Shown here: one piece after another, positions 18,673 through 27,382 of the stretch
Layout of the letters: each line of letters begins with the position of its first letter
Numbering within the stretch: position 1 is the stretch's first letter
Assembly: GCF_000599985.1 (NCBI RefSeq)
Contig: NZ_CP007445.1
Coordinates: 372,001 to 436,000 of the forward strand
Reading direction: 5' to 3'
DNA length: 64,000 nucleotides
Source of the DNA: Gilliamella apicola
GTDB taxonomy: Bacteria > Pseudomonadota > Gammaproteobacteria > Enterobacterales > Orbaceae
Program-made: the position numbers and the translations under genes
Notes under the pieces: model-generated
Told to the model about the DNA's origin: nothing
Databases searched by the model: none
The model's input: only the letters and a program-made list of their open reading frames with translations

Positions 18673-19356
18673 GTGAATTATGTTATTTTGATATTTTCAT
18701 TATTATTAATATTTGTGTCGACCGCCTGTCAAAATAGTGCAAATACTGGTTCAACTAAACGTATATCTTCTGAAACAGTAAAAATTTTATCCGAACAAGA
18801 TATAATCGCTATTAGTACGCAAGCCTGTAATGAAATGGATCATAGGGCAACAATTGCAACTAATAATCATGCTTTGAATCAACGGTTAAATAAAATCGTT
18901 AATACATTGCCTAACAATATTAATAATAGAAATATAAATTATAAGGTTTATTTGAATATTGAACCCAATGCCTGGTCAACTGCAAATGGTTGTATTCGCG
19001 TGAATAGTGGATTGATGAAATTATTGACGGATAATGAGTTGCAAGCCGTATTGGCACATGAACAAGGACATATTGCACTTAAACATGCTATAAAATCATT
19101 TCGGCAAGCTCCTTATATTGAAATTACCGATAAAGCCAATGAAATTGTTATCATGGTAAAACAAGAAATTGCGCAACAGTATGAAGTTGAGGCTGATGAA
19201 TATGCTTTGAATCTTCTATTAAAAGAAAAAATTGATCCTATAGGTTTGATAAATATGTTATCTAAAATGCCTATTCATGCATCAGAATATCCGACAGCTC
19301 ATCCGTCAAATTTACATCGTATGAATAACATTTTAGATAAATTAAAGAATAAATAG
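18673..19356 (+). CDS. M48-family metalloprotease, probable lipoprotein (LoiP/YcaL-like paralogue)
   Basis: A 227-residue protein. An N-terminal hydrophobic signal runs to a cysteine in VSTACQNS, a possible but imperfect lipobox. The zinc motif HEQGH sits in NELQAVLAHEQGHIALKH. A second conserved Glu lies in EVEADEYALNLL and a His in YPTAHPS. Cysteines in TQACNEMD and NGCIRVN match the paired cysteines of LoiP-type proteases, which act on misfolded envelope proteins. The start is GTG at 18673 with AAGGA upstream; the spacing of about 12 bases is long. It is on the strand opposite to tgt and queA and lies between them. It is a shorter paralogue of the gene at 20681, lacking that gene's Ala-rich insert. 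Confidence 0.85.
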   Translation: MNYVILIFSLLLIFVSTACQNSANTGSTKRISSETVKILSEQDIIAISTQACNEMDHRATIATNNHALNQRLNKIVNTLPNNINNRNINYKVYLNIEPNAWSTANGCIRVNSGLMKLLTDNELQAVLAHEQGHIALKHAIKSFRQAPYIEITDKANEIVIMVKQEIAQQYEVEADEYALNLLLKEKIDPIGLINMLSKMPIHASEYPTAHPSNLHRMNNILDKLKNK

Positions 19357-19445
19357 CTAATTAAAATGATTGATTGGAAAAGTTACCAATCAAATTTGAC
19401 ATATCAGCTTGATTAAGTAACTTCCTACTAAATGTTGATAAGATT

Positions 19446-20489
19446 TTAAATTGATTTATTAGATTGTTTAGTGATAAACATAGCATCACCATAGCTAAAA
19501 AATCGATACTGTTTCTTAACCGCTTCTTGATAAGCATTCATTGTATTTTCATATCCTGCAAACGCTGATACAAGCATAATTAATGTTGATTCGGGTAGAT
19601 GAAAATTTGTGATCAGTGAATCAATGACATTAAAGTGGAAGCCAGGATAAATAAATATCTGTGTATCAGCAAAAAAAGGAGCAATTTCCCCAGTTTTTTG
19701 TGCTGCACTTTCAAGTGCTCTAACCGAGGTCGTTCCCACTGCGATAACTTTATTACCTCTGGCTTTGCAGGCTAATACCGCTTTGACAACTTCCTCTGGA
19801 ACCTCTGCATACTCTGCGTGCATAACATGCGTTTCTATATTTTCAACTCTTACTGGTTGAAATGTCCCTGCGCCAACATGTAAAGTGACAAAAGCCATTT
19901 CAACCCCTTTTTGTTTCAGTTTTTCTAATAAACTTTCATCAAAATGAAGTCCAGCCGTAGGTGCTGCAACTGCTCCAGGTACTTTATTGTATACGGTTTG
20001 ATAAACTTCACGATCTTGGTCATCATCAGGTCTATCAATATAAGGCGGTAAAGGTATATGACCGATTTTACTTAAAATGGTAAGAACGTCGTCCGGAAAT
20101 TGTAATTCAAAAAGGCTATCATGACGAGCTACCATAGTTACAGTAACCGATGAGTCTTCTCCTAATATTAATTCTGCTCCTTCTTTAGGCGATTTTGACG
20201 CTTTTATATGTGCAAGTGCACGATTCCCATCTAATAATCGTTCAATAAGTATTTCAATTTTACCACCAGATGATTTTTTTCCATAAACGCGAGCAGGTAT
20301 GACTCTAGTGTTATTAAAAATAAGCAAATCGCCTGGATTAATTTTGTCGACAATATCAGTAAAAATGTCATGGCTAATCTTACCTGTTTTTCCATCAAGT
20401 GATAAAAGCCGGCATGCACTTCTAGTTTCTGATGGATATTTGGCAATGAGTTCTTTAGGAAGTGTAAAATCGAAATCAGATAGTTGCAT
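19446..20489 (-). CDS. queA: S-adenosylmethionine:tRNA ribosyltransferase-isomerase
   Basis: A 347-residue protein starting [19 protein letters not shown], the conserved QueA N-terminus. [32 protein letters not shown] and [20 protein letters not shown] are family signatures. QueA transfers the ribosyl moiety of SAM to preQ1-tRNA to form epoxyqueuosine. The start at 20489 is used because it matches the family and has AAGGT upstream; the open frame extends 24 codons further without support. Both flanking genes are plus-strand M48 proteases. Confidence 0.96.
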   Translation of the reverse strand: MQLSDFDFTLPKELIAKYPSETRSACRLLSLDGKTGKISHDIFTDIVDKINPGDLLIFNNTRVIPARVYGKKSSGGKIEILIERLLDGNRALAHIKASKSPKEGAELILGEDSSVTVTMVARHDSLFELQFPDDVLTILSKIGHIPLPPYIDRPDDDQDREVYQTVYNKVPGAVAAPTAGLHFDESLLEKLKQKGVEMAFVTLHVGAGTFQPVRVENIETHVMHAEYAEVPEEVVKAVLACKARGNKVIAVGTTSVRALESAAQKTGEIAPFFADTQIFIYPGFHFNVIDSLITNFHLPESTLIMLVSAFAGYENTMNAYQEAVKKQYRFFSYGDAMFITKQSNKSI

Positions 20490-20680
20490 AAATTTGTACC
20501 TTAAAAAATGGGTGATTAGTCTAAATCTCATATACTGAGTAATCAAGAAATTATTTTTCAAGTGTTAAAACAAGCAATTATTTATTGATTATTATTAAAG
20601 TTAGTTTAAAATTTCTGCGTCTAACTTAACTTAACTTAGTTTAGATGGATATAGATAATTATTTAAATAAGGAAAAAATT

Positions 20681-21436
20681 ATGAAAAAACATCAAAAAAC
20701 ATTATTAGTTGCATTACCTTTAGTTGCAGCTATGTCTCTAACTGGTTGTAATATGAATCCAGATGATTTGGCTAATCTAGGCATGAAAGGTCTTAAAGCT
20801 GCAACATTAAGTGATGATGAAGTTAAACAATTAAGTAAAGATTCTTGTGCACAAATGGATGCCCAATCAAAAGTTGCCTCTGCAAACAGCGCTTACTCTA
20901 AAAGATTAAAGAGAATTGTTAAAAATTTAGGCAATAGAATTGATGGTACACCAATTAACTATAAAGTATATATCACTAAAGATGTTAATGCTTGGGCAAT
21001 GGCAAACGGTTGTGTGCGTGTCTATAGTGGTTTAATGGATTTAATGACAGATAATGAAATTCAAGGTGTTTTAGGTCATGAATTGGGTCATGTTGCTTTA
21101 GGTCATAGTAAAAAAGCTATTCAAGTTGCTTATGCAACTGAAATTGCCCAAGATGCAGCCGCTGCGTCAGGTAATGCTGCAGTCGCTTCAATATCTAAAT
21201 CTAAGTTAGGTGCTTTAGCAAAAGCAGTAATTAATTCTCAATTCTCACAAAAACAAGAACAAGATGCAGATAACTATTCATTTGATTTCTTAGTTCAGAA
21301 AAAAATTAATCCAGCAGGACTTGCAACAGCATTTGATAAATTAGGTGGTGGAGATTCTTCAATATTAAGTAGTCATCCATCTTCTAAATCACGTGCAGAA
21401 AATATCCGCAAAAAACTTGCAGAAATAAAGAGATAA
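20681..21436 (+). CDS. M48-family metalloprotease lipoprotein (LoiP/YggG-like)
   Basis: A 251-residue lipoprotein with signal MKKHQKTLLVALPLVAAMS and lipobox LTGC (Cys about residue 24). The active site HELGH is in NEIQGVLGHELGHVALGH, with the third zinc ligand region KQEQDADNYSFDFL and the C-terminal SSHPSSKSR. Cysteines in KDSCAQMD and NGCVRVY match the disulfide of E. coli LoiP, an outer-membrane-linked protease. Start ATG 20681 follows AAGGAAAA. It is a clear paralogue of the 18673 gene: both share NxNYKVY/PINYKVY, NGC-RV-SGLM and TDNE-QxVL-HE-GH-AL. It ends in its own terminator. Confidence 0.92.
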   Translation: MKKHQKTLLVALPLVAAMSLTGCNMNPDDLANLGMKGLKAATLSDDEVKQLSKDSCAQMDAQSKVASANSAYSKRLKRIVKNLGNRIDGTPINYKVYITKDVNAWAMANGCVRVYSGLMDLMTDNEIQGVLGHELGHVALGHSKKAIQVAYATEIAQDAAAASGNAAVASISKSKLGALAKAVINSQFSQKQEQDADNYSFDFLVQKKINPAGLATAFDKLGGGDSSILSSHPSSKSRAENIRKKLAEIKR

Positions 21437-21453
21437 AAGCCTCTTAATATTAT

Positions 21454-21478
21454 AAAAGCGCCATTTATGGCGTTTTTA
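21454..21478 (+). terminator. Rho-independent terminator of the LoiP-like gene
   Basis: AAAAGCGCCAT / ATGGCGTTTT hairpin with a very short loop, followed by TTATA; 18 bases after the stop. Confidence 0.85.
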
Positions 21479-21801
21479 TATAACTTTTATGCAATTACTT
21501 TTCTAAATTGATGTAAAATTATCGCCAGTAATCTTATCTTTTTTCTTCTAACCTATTAAGTAATGTATTGCTATTTTCTGAATTTAGTATGGCTAGGATG
21601 ATATGACAAAGGTAAGGTGGCGGAAATAATTATTCTTATTCAATAACAAAGAATAAATTTGATTTATAAAGTTCCAACATCAGCATATAAGACTATATGT
21701 TGAATAAATTAAAAAAACACTGAAATTTTTATGTGGTTTATAATTCAATTTTAAATATTTATATCATTAACCCCAGTAGGAACTGGGGATTATTATATAT
21801 T
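21479..21801. other. Intergenic region between convergent loiP-like gene and alaA
   Basis: About 320 bp with no plausible gene. The only clear structure is a hairpin CCCCAGT-AGGA-ACTGGGG at 21771-21788, close to the alaA stop, which may act as its terminator despite a weak T tract. Confidence 0.45.
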
Positions 21802-23016
21802 TTATTGTTTATAAGAAGATAGGAATTTAGCAAATCTTTCAATCGCATCTTCAAGTTCACCGGTATGAGGTAAAGCAACAATCCTAACGTGATCGGGTTG
21901 ATGCCAGTTAAACCCAGTCCCTTGTACCAGTAATACTTTTTGTTGTAACAAAAAGTCTAAAACTAATTTTTGGTCGTTATGGATATTAAATTTTTTCTGA
22001 TCAAGTTTTGGGAATAAATATAAAGCACCTTGAGGTTTAGTGCATGATACGCCTGGGATATCATTGAGTAATCGCCATGCCAGCATACATTGATCGTAAA
22101 GTCGTCCACCAGGTACAATAAACTCATTAATACTTTGGTAACCTCCCAAAGCGGCTTGAATGGCATGTTGCAATGGCACATTTGCACATAAACGCATTGA
22201 TGCTAGCATGTTTAAACCTTCAATATAGCCTTTAACGTGCTGTTTTGGCCCACAAAGTGCCATCCATCCTTGTCTGAATCCTGCAGATCGATATGTTTTT
22301 GATAAACCGCTCATAGTTATGACAAAAAGATCGGGTGCTAGGGCTGCAATTGAATGATGAACAGCATCATCATATAAAATTTTATCGTAAATTTCGTCAG
22401 CAAAAATGATCAAATTATTTTGTCGAGCAATTTCAGCAATCTCAAGTAATACCTCTTTACTGTAAACCGCTCCTGTTGGATTATTAGGATTAATAATCAC
22501 AATTCCTTTTGTTTTGGATGTGATTTTGCTCTTAATATCTTCTAAGTCTGGTGACCAATTAGCTTCTTCATCACATAGATAATGAACTGCATTACCCCCA
22601 GATAAACTAATTGCCGCTGTCCATAATGGATAATCAGGCATTGGAACTAAAACTTCATCTCCGCTATTAAGTAGTGCTTGCATTGACTGAACGATTAATT
22701 CTGAAACACCATTTCCGATATAGATATCTTCCACATCTAAATCGGTAATTCCTCTGGATTGATAATGTTGCATAACTGCTTTGCGAGCAGAGTAGAGACC
22801 TTTTGAATCACAATATCCTTGTGAAGTAGGTAGATTGCGAATGACATCTACTAATAATTCATCTGGAGCAGTAAAACCAAACGGGGCGGGATTTCCAATA
22901 TTAAGTTTAAGGATCGTTTGACCTTCTTCTTCAAGTCGTTTTGCATGTTCAAGAATTGGTCCACGTATATCGTAACAAACATGATCCAATTTATTGGATT
23001 TTTGGAAATTTACCAT
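21802..23016 (-). CDS. alaA: Glutamate-pyruvate (alanine) aminotransferase
   Basis: A 404-residue fold-type I PLP enzyme almost collinear with E. coli AlaA (405). The N-terminus reads LDHVCYDIRGP, and KLNIGNPAPFGFTAPDE and QGYCDSKGLYSARKA are diagnostic. The PLP lysine is in SGLSKTYRSAGFRQGW. NPNNPTGAVY is the substrate/cofactor loop. It makes alanine from pyruvate and glutamate. AAAGGG precedes the start. It is divergent from the ACT-domain gene, with 144 bp between the starts. Confidence 0.96.
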   Translation of the reverse strand: MVNFQKSNKLDHVCYDIRGPILEHAKRLEEEGQTILKLNIGNPAPFGFTAPDELLVDVIRNLPTSQGYCDSKGLYSARKAVMQHYQSRGITDLDVEDIYIGNGVSELIVQSMQALLNSGDEVLVPMPDYPLWTAAISLSGGNAVHYLCDEEANWSPDLEDIKSKITSKTKGIVIINPNNPTGAVYSKEVLLEIAEIARQNNLIIFADEIYDKILYDDAVHHSIAALAPDLFVITMSGLSKTYRSAGFRQGWMALCGPKQHVKGYIEGLNMLASMRLCANVPLQHAIQAALGGYQSINEFIVPGGRLYDQCMLAWRLLNDIPGVSCTKPQGALYLFPKLDQKKFNIHNDQKLVLDFLLQQKVLLVQGTGFNWHQPDHVRIVALPHTGELEDAIERFAKFLSSYKQ

Positions 23017-23160
23017 GATTCTGCCCTTTCTATTTATTGTGATAGTTTTTATTTTTTAACAAAAAAACAATCTACTCCTATTTCGATAATTTTTGAAGAT
23101 GTTATTATAATTAGCTTGAGAAATATTTTTTGATTGTGTGAAATTTGTGCGGAGAGAGTT

Positions 23161-23430
23161 ATGAAGACTATTTTAACAGTAATTGGTAAAGATCAAACGG
23201 GGATTATTGCAGGTATCAGTCAGAAATTATATGAGTTAAATATTAATATTTTAGATGTGAGTCAAACAATTATGGGGGAATATTTCACTATGATTATGTT
23301 ATTAGATTTATCTAAAATTAATATGTCATTTGATGATGTGAAGACTGCATTGACTCAAACTGGTGACAACCTAAAAGTAAAAGTGAATATTCAACGGGAA
23401 GAAATTTTTGATGCGATGCATCGTTTATAA
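23161..23430 (+). CDS. ACT-domain protein, UPF0237 family
   Basis: An 89-residue single ACT domain: TVIGKDQTGIIAGISQKLYE with a beta-alpha-beta start and a conserved ligand-loop glycine, then NINILDVSQTIMGEYFTMIMLLDL. ACT domains bind amino acids and signal to partner enzymes. The start at 23161 follows GGAGAG. It sits 34 bases upstream of the UPF0210 gene, a pairing also seen in Gram-positive bacteria and archaea, so the two products probably work together. The ligand is unknown. Confidence 0.9.
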   Translation: MKTILTVIGKDQTGIIAGISQKLYELNINILDVSQTIMGEYFTMIMLLDLSKINMSFDDVKTALTQTGDNLKVKVNIQREEIFDAMHRL

Positions 23431-23464
23431 TCTAAATTTTGTACTTTATTAAAGGATAATACTT

Positions 23465-24820
23465 ATGGAAACTAAACAAATCCTCGAAACGATTAAAATG
23501 ATTGAGGAAGAAAAACTTGATATCCGCACAATTACCATGGGTATTTCACTTCTGGATTGTATTGATAGTGATGGCGAAAAAGCGCGACGAAAAATCTATG
23601 AAAAAATTACGCGATTAGCTAAAGATCTCGTTAAAGTTGGGGATGAAATTACCTCAGAGTTTGGTATTCCAATTATTAATAAACGTATTTCAGTTACCCC
23701 AATCTCGTTGATTGCTGGTGCGAGTAACGATAAAGATTATGTTGAATTTGCTAAAACACTCGATGCAGCAGCTAAAGCAGTAGGTGTTAACTTTATTGGT
23801 GGTTTTTCAGCGTTAGTTCAAAAAGGGTGCCATAAAGGCGATGAAATTTTAATTAAATCAATTCCTCAAGCATTAGCACAAACAGAAAGAGTTTGTTCAT
23901 CTGTTAATGTTGGTTCCACACAAACTGGCATCAACATGAATGCTGTGAAATTAATGGGGCAGATTATTAAAGAGGCTGCTGCATTAACGGCAGATAATAG
24001 CAGTATGGCATGTGCCAAATTAGTGGTGTTTGCTAATGCAGTTGAAGATAATCCTTTTATGGCAGGAGCATTTCATGGCGTCGGTGAGGCTGATTGTGTT
24101 ATTAATGTTGGAGTCAGTGGTCCTGGCGTTGTAAAACGTGCGCTTGAAAAAGTTAAAGGTGAATCGTTTGATGTTGTTGCTGAAACGATCAAAAAAACTG
24201 CATTTAAAATTACTCGAATGGGGCAGCTTGTTGGTAAAGAGGCATCAGAGCGTTTAGGTGTGAAATTTGGTATTGTTGATTTATCTTTAGCACCAACTCC
24301 AGCTATTGGTGATTCAGTTGCACATATTTTAGAGGAAATGGGTTTAGAAGCTGTTGGTACCCATGGAACAACGGCAGCACTTGCTATGTTAAATGATGCA
24401 GTTAAAAAAGGCGGAGTAATGGCCTGTGGGCATGTGGGTGGTTTAAGTGGTGCCTTTATTCCTGTATCAGAAGATGCAGGGATGATTGATGCAGTAAATA
24501 ATGGTGCATTAAATTTGGAAAAACTTGAAGCAATGACCTGTGTTTGCTCTGTCGGACTTGATATGATAGCTATTCCAGGGGACACCCCTGCAGAAACCAT
24601 TTCAGCAATTATCGCCGATGAAGCTGCAATTGGTGTTATTAATCACAAAACTACTGCGGTGCGAATTATTCCAGCTGTAGGTTTAGATGTGGGTGATAAT
24701 ATCGAATTCGGTGGGTTACTTGGGCATGCGCCAGTGATGCCTGTAAATAAATTTTCCTCTTGTGATTTTATCAATCGTGGTGGACGAATTCCTGCTCCAA
24801 TTCATTCATTCAAAAACTAA
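23465..24820 (+). CDS. UPF0210/DUF711 (PFL-like) protein
   Basis: A 451-residue protein. [67 protein letters not shown] and [20 protein letters not shown] are hallmarks of the UPF0210/DUF711 family. Structures in this family resemble pyruvate formate-lyase barrels, but no reaction is established to my knowledge. There is no C-terminal glycyl-radical motif. It is cotranscribed with an ACT-domain gene, which suggests amino-acid-responsive control. No membrane or export signal is seen. Confidence 0.9.
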   Translation: METKQILETIKMIEEEKLDIRTITMGISLLDCIDSDGEKARRKIYEKITRLAKDLVKVGDEITSEFGIPIINKRISVTPISLIAGASNDKDYVEFAKTLDAAAKAVGVNFIGGFSALVQKGCHKGDEILIKSIPQALAQTERVCSSVNVGSTQTGINMNAVKLMGQIIKEAAALTADNSSMACAKLVVFANAVEDNPFMAGAFHGVGEADCVINVGVSGPGVVKRALEKVKGESFDVVAETIKKTAFKITRMGQLVGKEASERLGVKFGIVDLSLAPTPAIGDSVAHILEEMGLEAVGTHGTTAALAMLNDAVKKGGVMACGHVGGLSGAFIPVSEDAGMIDAVNNGALNLEKLEAMTCVCSVGLDMIAIPGDTPAETISAIIADEAAIGVINHKTTAVRIIPAVGLDVGDNIEFGGLLGHAPVMPVNKFSSCDFINRGGRIPAPIHSFKN

Positions 24821-24852
24821 TTAATTAGTAATAAATTGGTTATCTTTCATAA

Positions 24853-24874
24853 TCCGTCTGTGGAAAGCAGACGG
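24853..24874 (+). terminator. Stem-loop after the UPF0210 gene
   Basis: CCGTCTG / CAGACGG with a 7- to 8-base loop, 32 bases after the stop, followed by a T-rich stretch ending in TATTTTTAG. A probable terminator with an imperfect T tract. Confidence 0.6.
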
Positions 24875-24979
24875 AGATTAATCTATTTTTAGATTCTATT
24901 TTTCCTTCAAAAATATATTTATAAAACCCACTTGATAAAATTATTAATACTATTGTTATAACTCTCCCTATGATGTGCA

Positions 24980-25108
24980 ATACCATGGCGACTATTTGGT
25001 ATCAAATCCATTAGTTTCTTTTATTTTTATTTTCTAAAATCAATCACATCTAAACAGTGCTAATTTAATTCTAGCAGTAGCAAATAACTAATGTTTTAAA
25101 AATTTGCT
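24980..25108 (+). promoter_or_regulatory. Leader of the galactitol-type PTS operon with two inverted repeats
   Basis: ATACCA (24980-24985) and TGGTAT (24997-25002) form an inverted repeat with an 11-base spacer. AGCAAAT (25079-25085) and ATTTGCT (25102-25108) form a second, just upstream of the ribosome site of the first gene. PRD-type activators with PTS domains bind inverted repeats near such promoters, so the first is a candidate operator for the regulator at 27383. Support is symmetry and position only. Confidence 0.35.
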
Positions 25109-25132
25109 GATCACTTAATGATGGAGGATGAA

Positions 25133-25609
25133 ATGGGGAATGAATCTAGCGAGCAAATGTTTTTTGAAGATTTAATTCTTTTAGATAAAGACTTCCAAAA
25201 TACTAATCAATTTTTTGAATTCACATTTTCTGTTTTAAAAAAGAAAGGATATGTTAATAACTCTTTCTTAGATGCAATTAAAAAAAGAGAATCTTCATTC
25301 CCAACTGCTCTACCTACAGAACCTTATGTAGTTGCTATGCCTCATACTGACATTGAACATGTGATTAAACCATTCATCTTTTTTACTCGAGTTAAAGGAA
25401 CCATTCCATGGTGCGAAATGGCAAATAATGACCATGTATTAAATGCTAATTTTGTTTTTTTACTTGGGTTTAACAAAAAAAATGGACATATTGATTTGTT
25501 GCAAAAATTAATGTCCTGCTTTGTAAATTCATGTTTTTTAGAGTCTCTTTTCCATGCAAAAAACAAACATGAAGTTTTTACACTACTCACGTCGAATATT
25601 AATTTATAA
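25133..25609 (+). CDS. PTS IIA component, galactitol/fructose type (GatA-like)
   Basis: A 158-residue PTS IIA-2 domain. The active histidine is in YVVAMPHTDIEHV. The GYVNNSFLDAIKKRESSFPTAL block is the conserved N-terminal half. It passes phosphate from HPr to the IIB encoded next. The start at 25133 is chosen because GGAGG lies 5 bases upstream; the ATG at 25118 would place that ribosome site inside the gene. It is first gene of a IIA-IIB-IIC-regulator-aldolase operon with gaps of about 10-90 bases. Confidence 0.88.
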   Translation: MGNESSEQMFFEDLILLDKDFQNTNQFFEFTFSVLKKKGYVNNSFLDAIKKRESSFPTALPTEPYVVAMPHTDIEHVIKPFIFFTRVKGTIPWCEMANNDHVLNANFVFLLGFNKKNGHIDLLQKLMSCFVNSCFLESLFHAKNKHEVFTLLTSNINL

Positions 25610-25618
25610 GGAGGCATT

Positions 25619-25897
25619 ATGAAAAAAGTTATTGTTGCATGTGGCAGTGGAGTAGCTACATCTCAAACAGTTGCAAGTAAGGTTACACGTTTATTAAAAG
25701 AACGAAATCTTGATGACATAAAGGTTGAAGTTGTCGATCTAAAATCGGTTGATTCTCATATCAAAAGTAGCGCGGCATACATAGCGATAACCAAAGTTGA
25801 AAAACAATATTCTATCCCTGTGATTAATGGCATTGCATTTTTAACGGGAATAAATATGGAAGCTGAATTACAAAAAATTATCGATGCCTGTAAATAG
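25619..25897 (+). CDS. PTS IIB component, galactitol type (GatB-like)
   Basis: A 92-residue IIB with phosphocysteine Cys8 in VIVACGSGVATSQTVASKV, the P-loop of galactitol/lactose-type IIB domains. An AAGGAGG ribosome site lies 10 bases after the IIA stop. It phosphorylates the substrate carried by the IIC protein. Confidence 0.9.
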   Translation: MKKVIVACGSGVATSQTVASKVTRLLKERNLDDIKVEVVDLKSVDSHIKSSAAYIAITKVEKQYSIPVINGIAFLTGINMEAELQKIIDACK

Positions 25898-25906
25898 GAG
25901 TACATT

Positions 25907-27289
25907 ATGGACTTTCTTGGAACAATTATAAATTATATTTTAAATTTAGGTGCTCCAGTTTTTGTACCTTTTATTATGCTCATTGCGGGTTTAATTGTCC
26001 GAATGAAATTTAGAGATGGTGCATCAGCCGCTATTACATTAGGTGTTGCATTTGTTGGTATGAGTATGCTGATTGGTTTTATGGTAGGCGCCATTGGCTC
26101 AGCAGCACAAACAATGATGGAACGAACAGGTATTGAGCTTAGTATTGTTGATGGCGGTTGGACAACTATGGCAAACGTATCTTGGGCTTGGCCGTATGCT
26201 TTTCTAATGTTTCCTTTACAAGTTGGCGTCAATATTTTAATGCTAGTCTTCAAAAAGACAGATACATTTAACGCTGATTTATGGAATGTATGGGGAAAAA
26301 TTTTTACAGCTTTCATTGTTGTCGCTGTTGCTACACCAATTTTAGGATCTGTTGTGGCATTGGTTCTTGCTTTTATTGTTGCCACATTACAAATCATATT
26401 GGAACTTAATTCTGGTGATATTAATCAACATCGTATTGAAAAATTAACGGGTATTCCAGGTGTTACATGTACTCACCGAATGTTATTTTTTAGTGCAATT
26501 TATTACCCTTTTGATCTACTTCTTCGCAAAATTCCTATTTTAAATAAACCAATGGATGCAGCAACGTTACGCGCCAAAATTGGTATTTTTGCTGAAAATC
26601 ATGTAATTGGTTTTTTATTAGGTGTGACCTTTGGAATTATTGCTGGTTATGATGTGGCAGCCATCTTAATGTTAGGTGTGCAAGCAGCTACCGCATTGAT
26701 GTTATTTCCAATGATTTCTAAATTATTTATGCAGGCGCTTTCGCCAATTTCTGAAGCAATCAGTGATTACATGAATAAGCGTTTTGCTGGGCGTAAATTG
26801 TTTGTCGGTTTGGACTGGCCATTTATGGGAGGAGCCAGTGAGATATGGTTTACTATAATTGTTGCTATTCCTTTTACTTTAATTTGGGCTGTTATTTTAC
26901 CTGGCAATAAACTTTTACCGTTTGCTGGCATTATCAACATTGCCCTTATTGTGCCTGCTTATATTTTAACTAAAGGTAATACTTTAAGAATGGTTATCTT
27001 AGCAATTATAGGCGTGCCATTTTTCTTATTTGTTGGTACCCAGTTTGCACCTATCATCACCGATTTAGGATTATCAACTAAAGCAATTGATATTCCAGCC
27101 AATCAATTAATTTCAAATAGTTCTATTGATGCACCTGTCTTTACCTATGCGTTTTCTTTTATTTGGCAATGTTTGCAAGGTTATTTTGTACCCTTAATTT
27201 TTGCTGTTTATTGGTGTGTAGGATATTTCTTTTATGCCCGTGAACTGCGCAGGGAAACAATACAGGATTTAGCTGAAAATAATGGATAA
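25907..27289 (+). CDS. PTS IIC component, galactitol type (GatC-like)
   Basis: A 460-residue membrane protein with about 10-12 helices. The N-terminus LGAPVFVPFIMLIAGLIVR, then GVAFVGMSMLIGFMVGAIG, the VDGGWTTMANVSWAWPYAF segment and GLDWPFMGGASEIWF are typical of the GatC/SgcC family. It is the membrane channel that imports and phosphorylates a polyol or sugar. AGGAG is upstream. No galactitol-1-phosphate dehydrogenase (gatD) accompanies it, so the substrate may differ from galactitol. Confidence 0.92.
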   Translation: MDFLGTIINYILNLGAPVFVPFIMLIAGLIVRMKFRDGASAAITLGVAFVGMSMLIGFMVGAIGSAAQTMMERTGIELSIVDGGWTTMANVSWAWPYAFLMFPLQVGVNILMLVFKKTDTFNADLWNVWGKIFTAFIVVAVATPILGSVVALVLAFIVATLQIILELNSGDINQHRIEKLTGIPGVTCTHRMLFFSAIYYPFDLLLRKIPILNKPMDAATLRAKIGIFAENHVIGFLLGVTFGIIAGYDVAAILMLGVQAATALMLFPMISKLFMQALSPISEAISDYMNKRFAGRKLFVGLDWPFMGGASEIWFTIIVAIPFTLIWAVILPGNKLLPFAGIINIALIVPAYILTKGNTLRMVILAIIGVPFFLFVGTQFAPIITDLGLSTKAIDIPANQLISNSSIDAPVFTYAFSFIWQCLQGYFVPLIFAVYWCVGYFFYARELRRETIQDLAENNG

Positions 27290-27382
27290 ATGAGCATTTA
27301 AACATTCGTTGAAAATAGTGTTTAGTATCTCTGATGGTAATGATAATTACCATCAGACAACGAACAAAAAGGTAATTGTTAT

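Noticed and set aside
24073..24600. 175-codon open frame on the minus strand inside the UPF0210 gene
   Set aside because: It is fully antisense to a well-supported family gene, has no ribosome site and its Pro/Ser/Thr/Ala-rich translation is typical of a shadow frame.
25933..26397. 154-codon minus-strand open frame inside the PTS IIC gene
   Set aside because: Antisense shadow of a hydrophobic gene; composition follows the complementary codons and no start signal is present.
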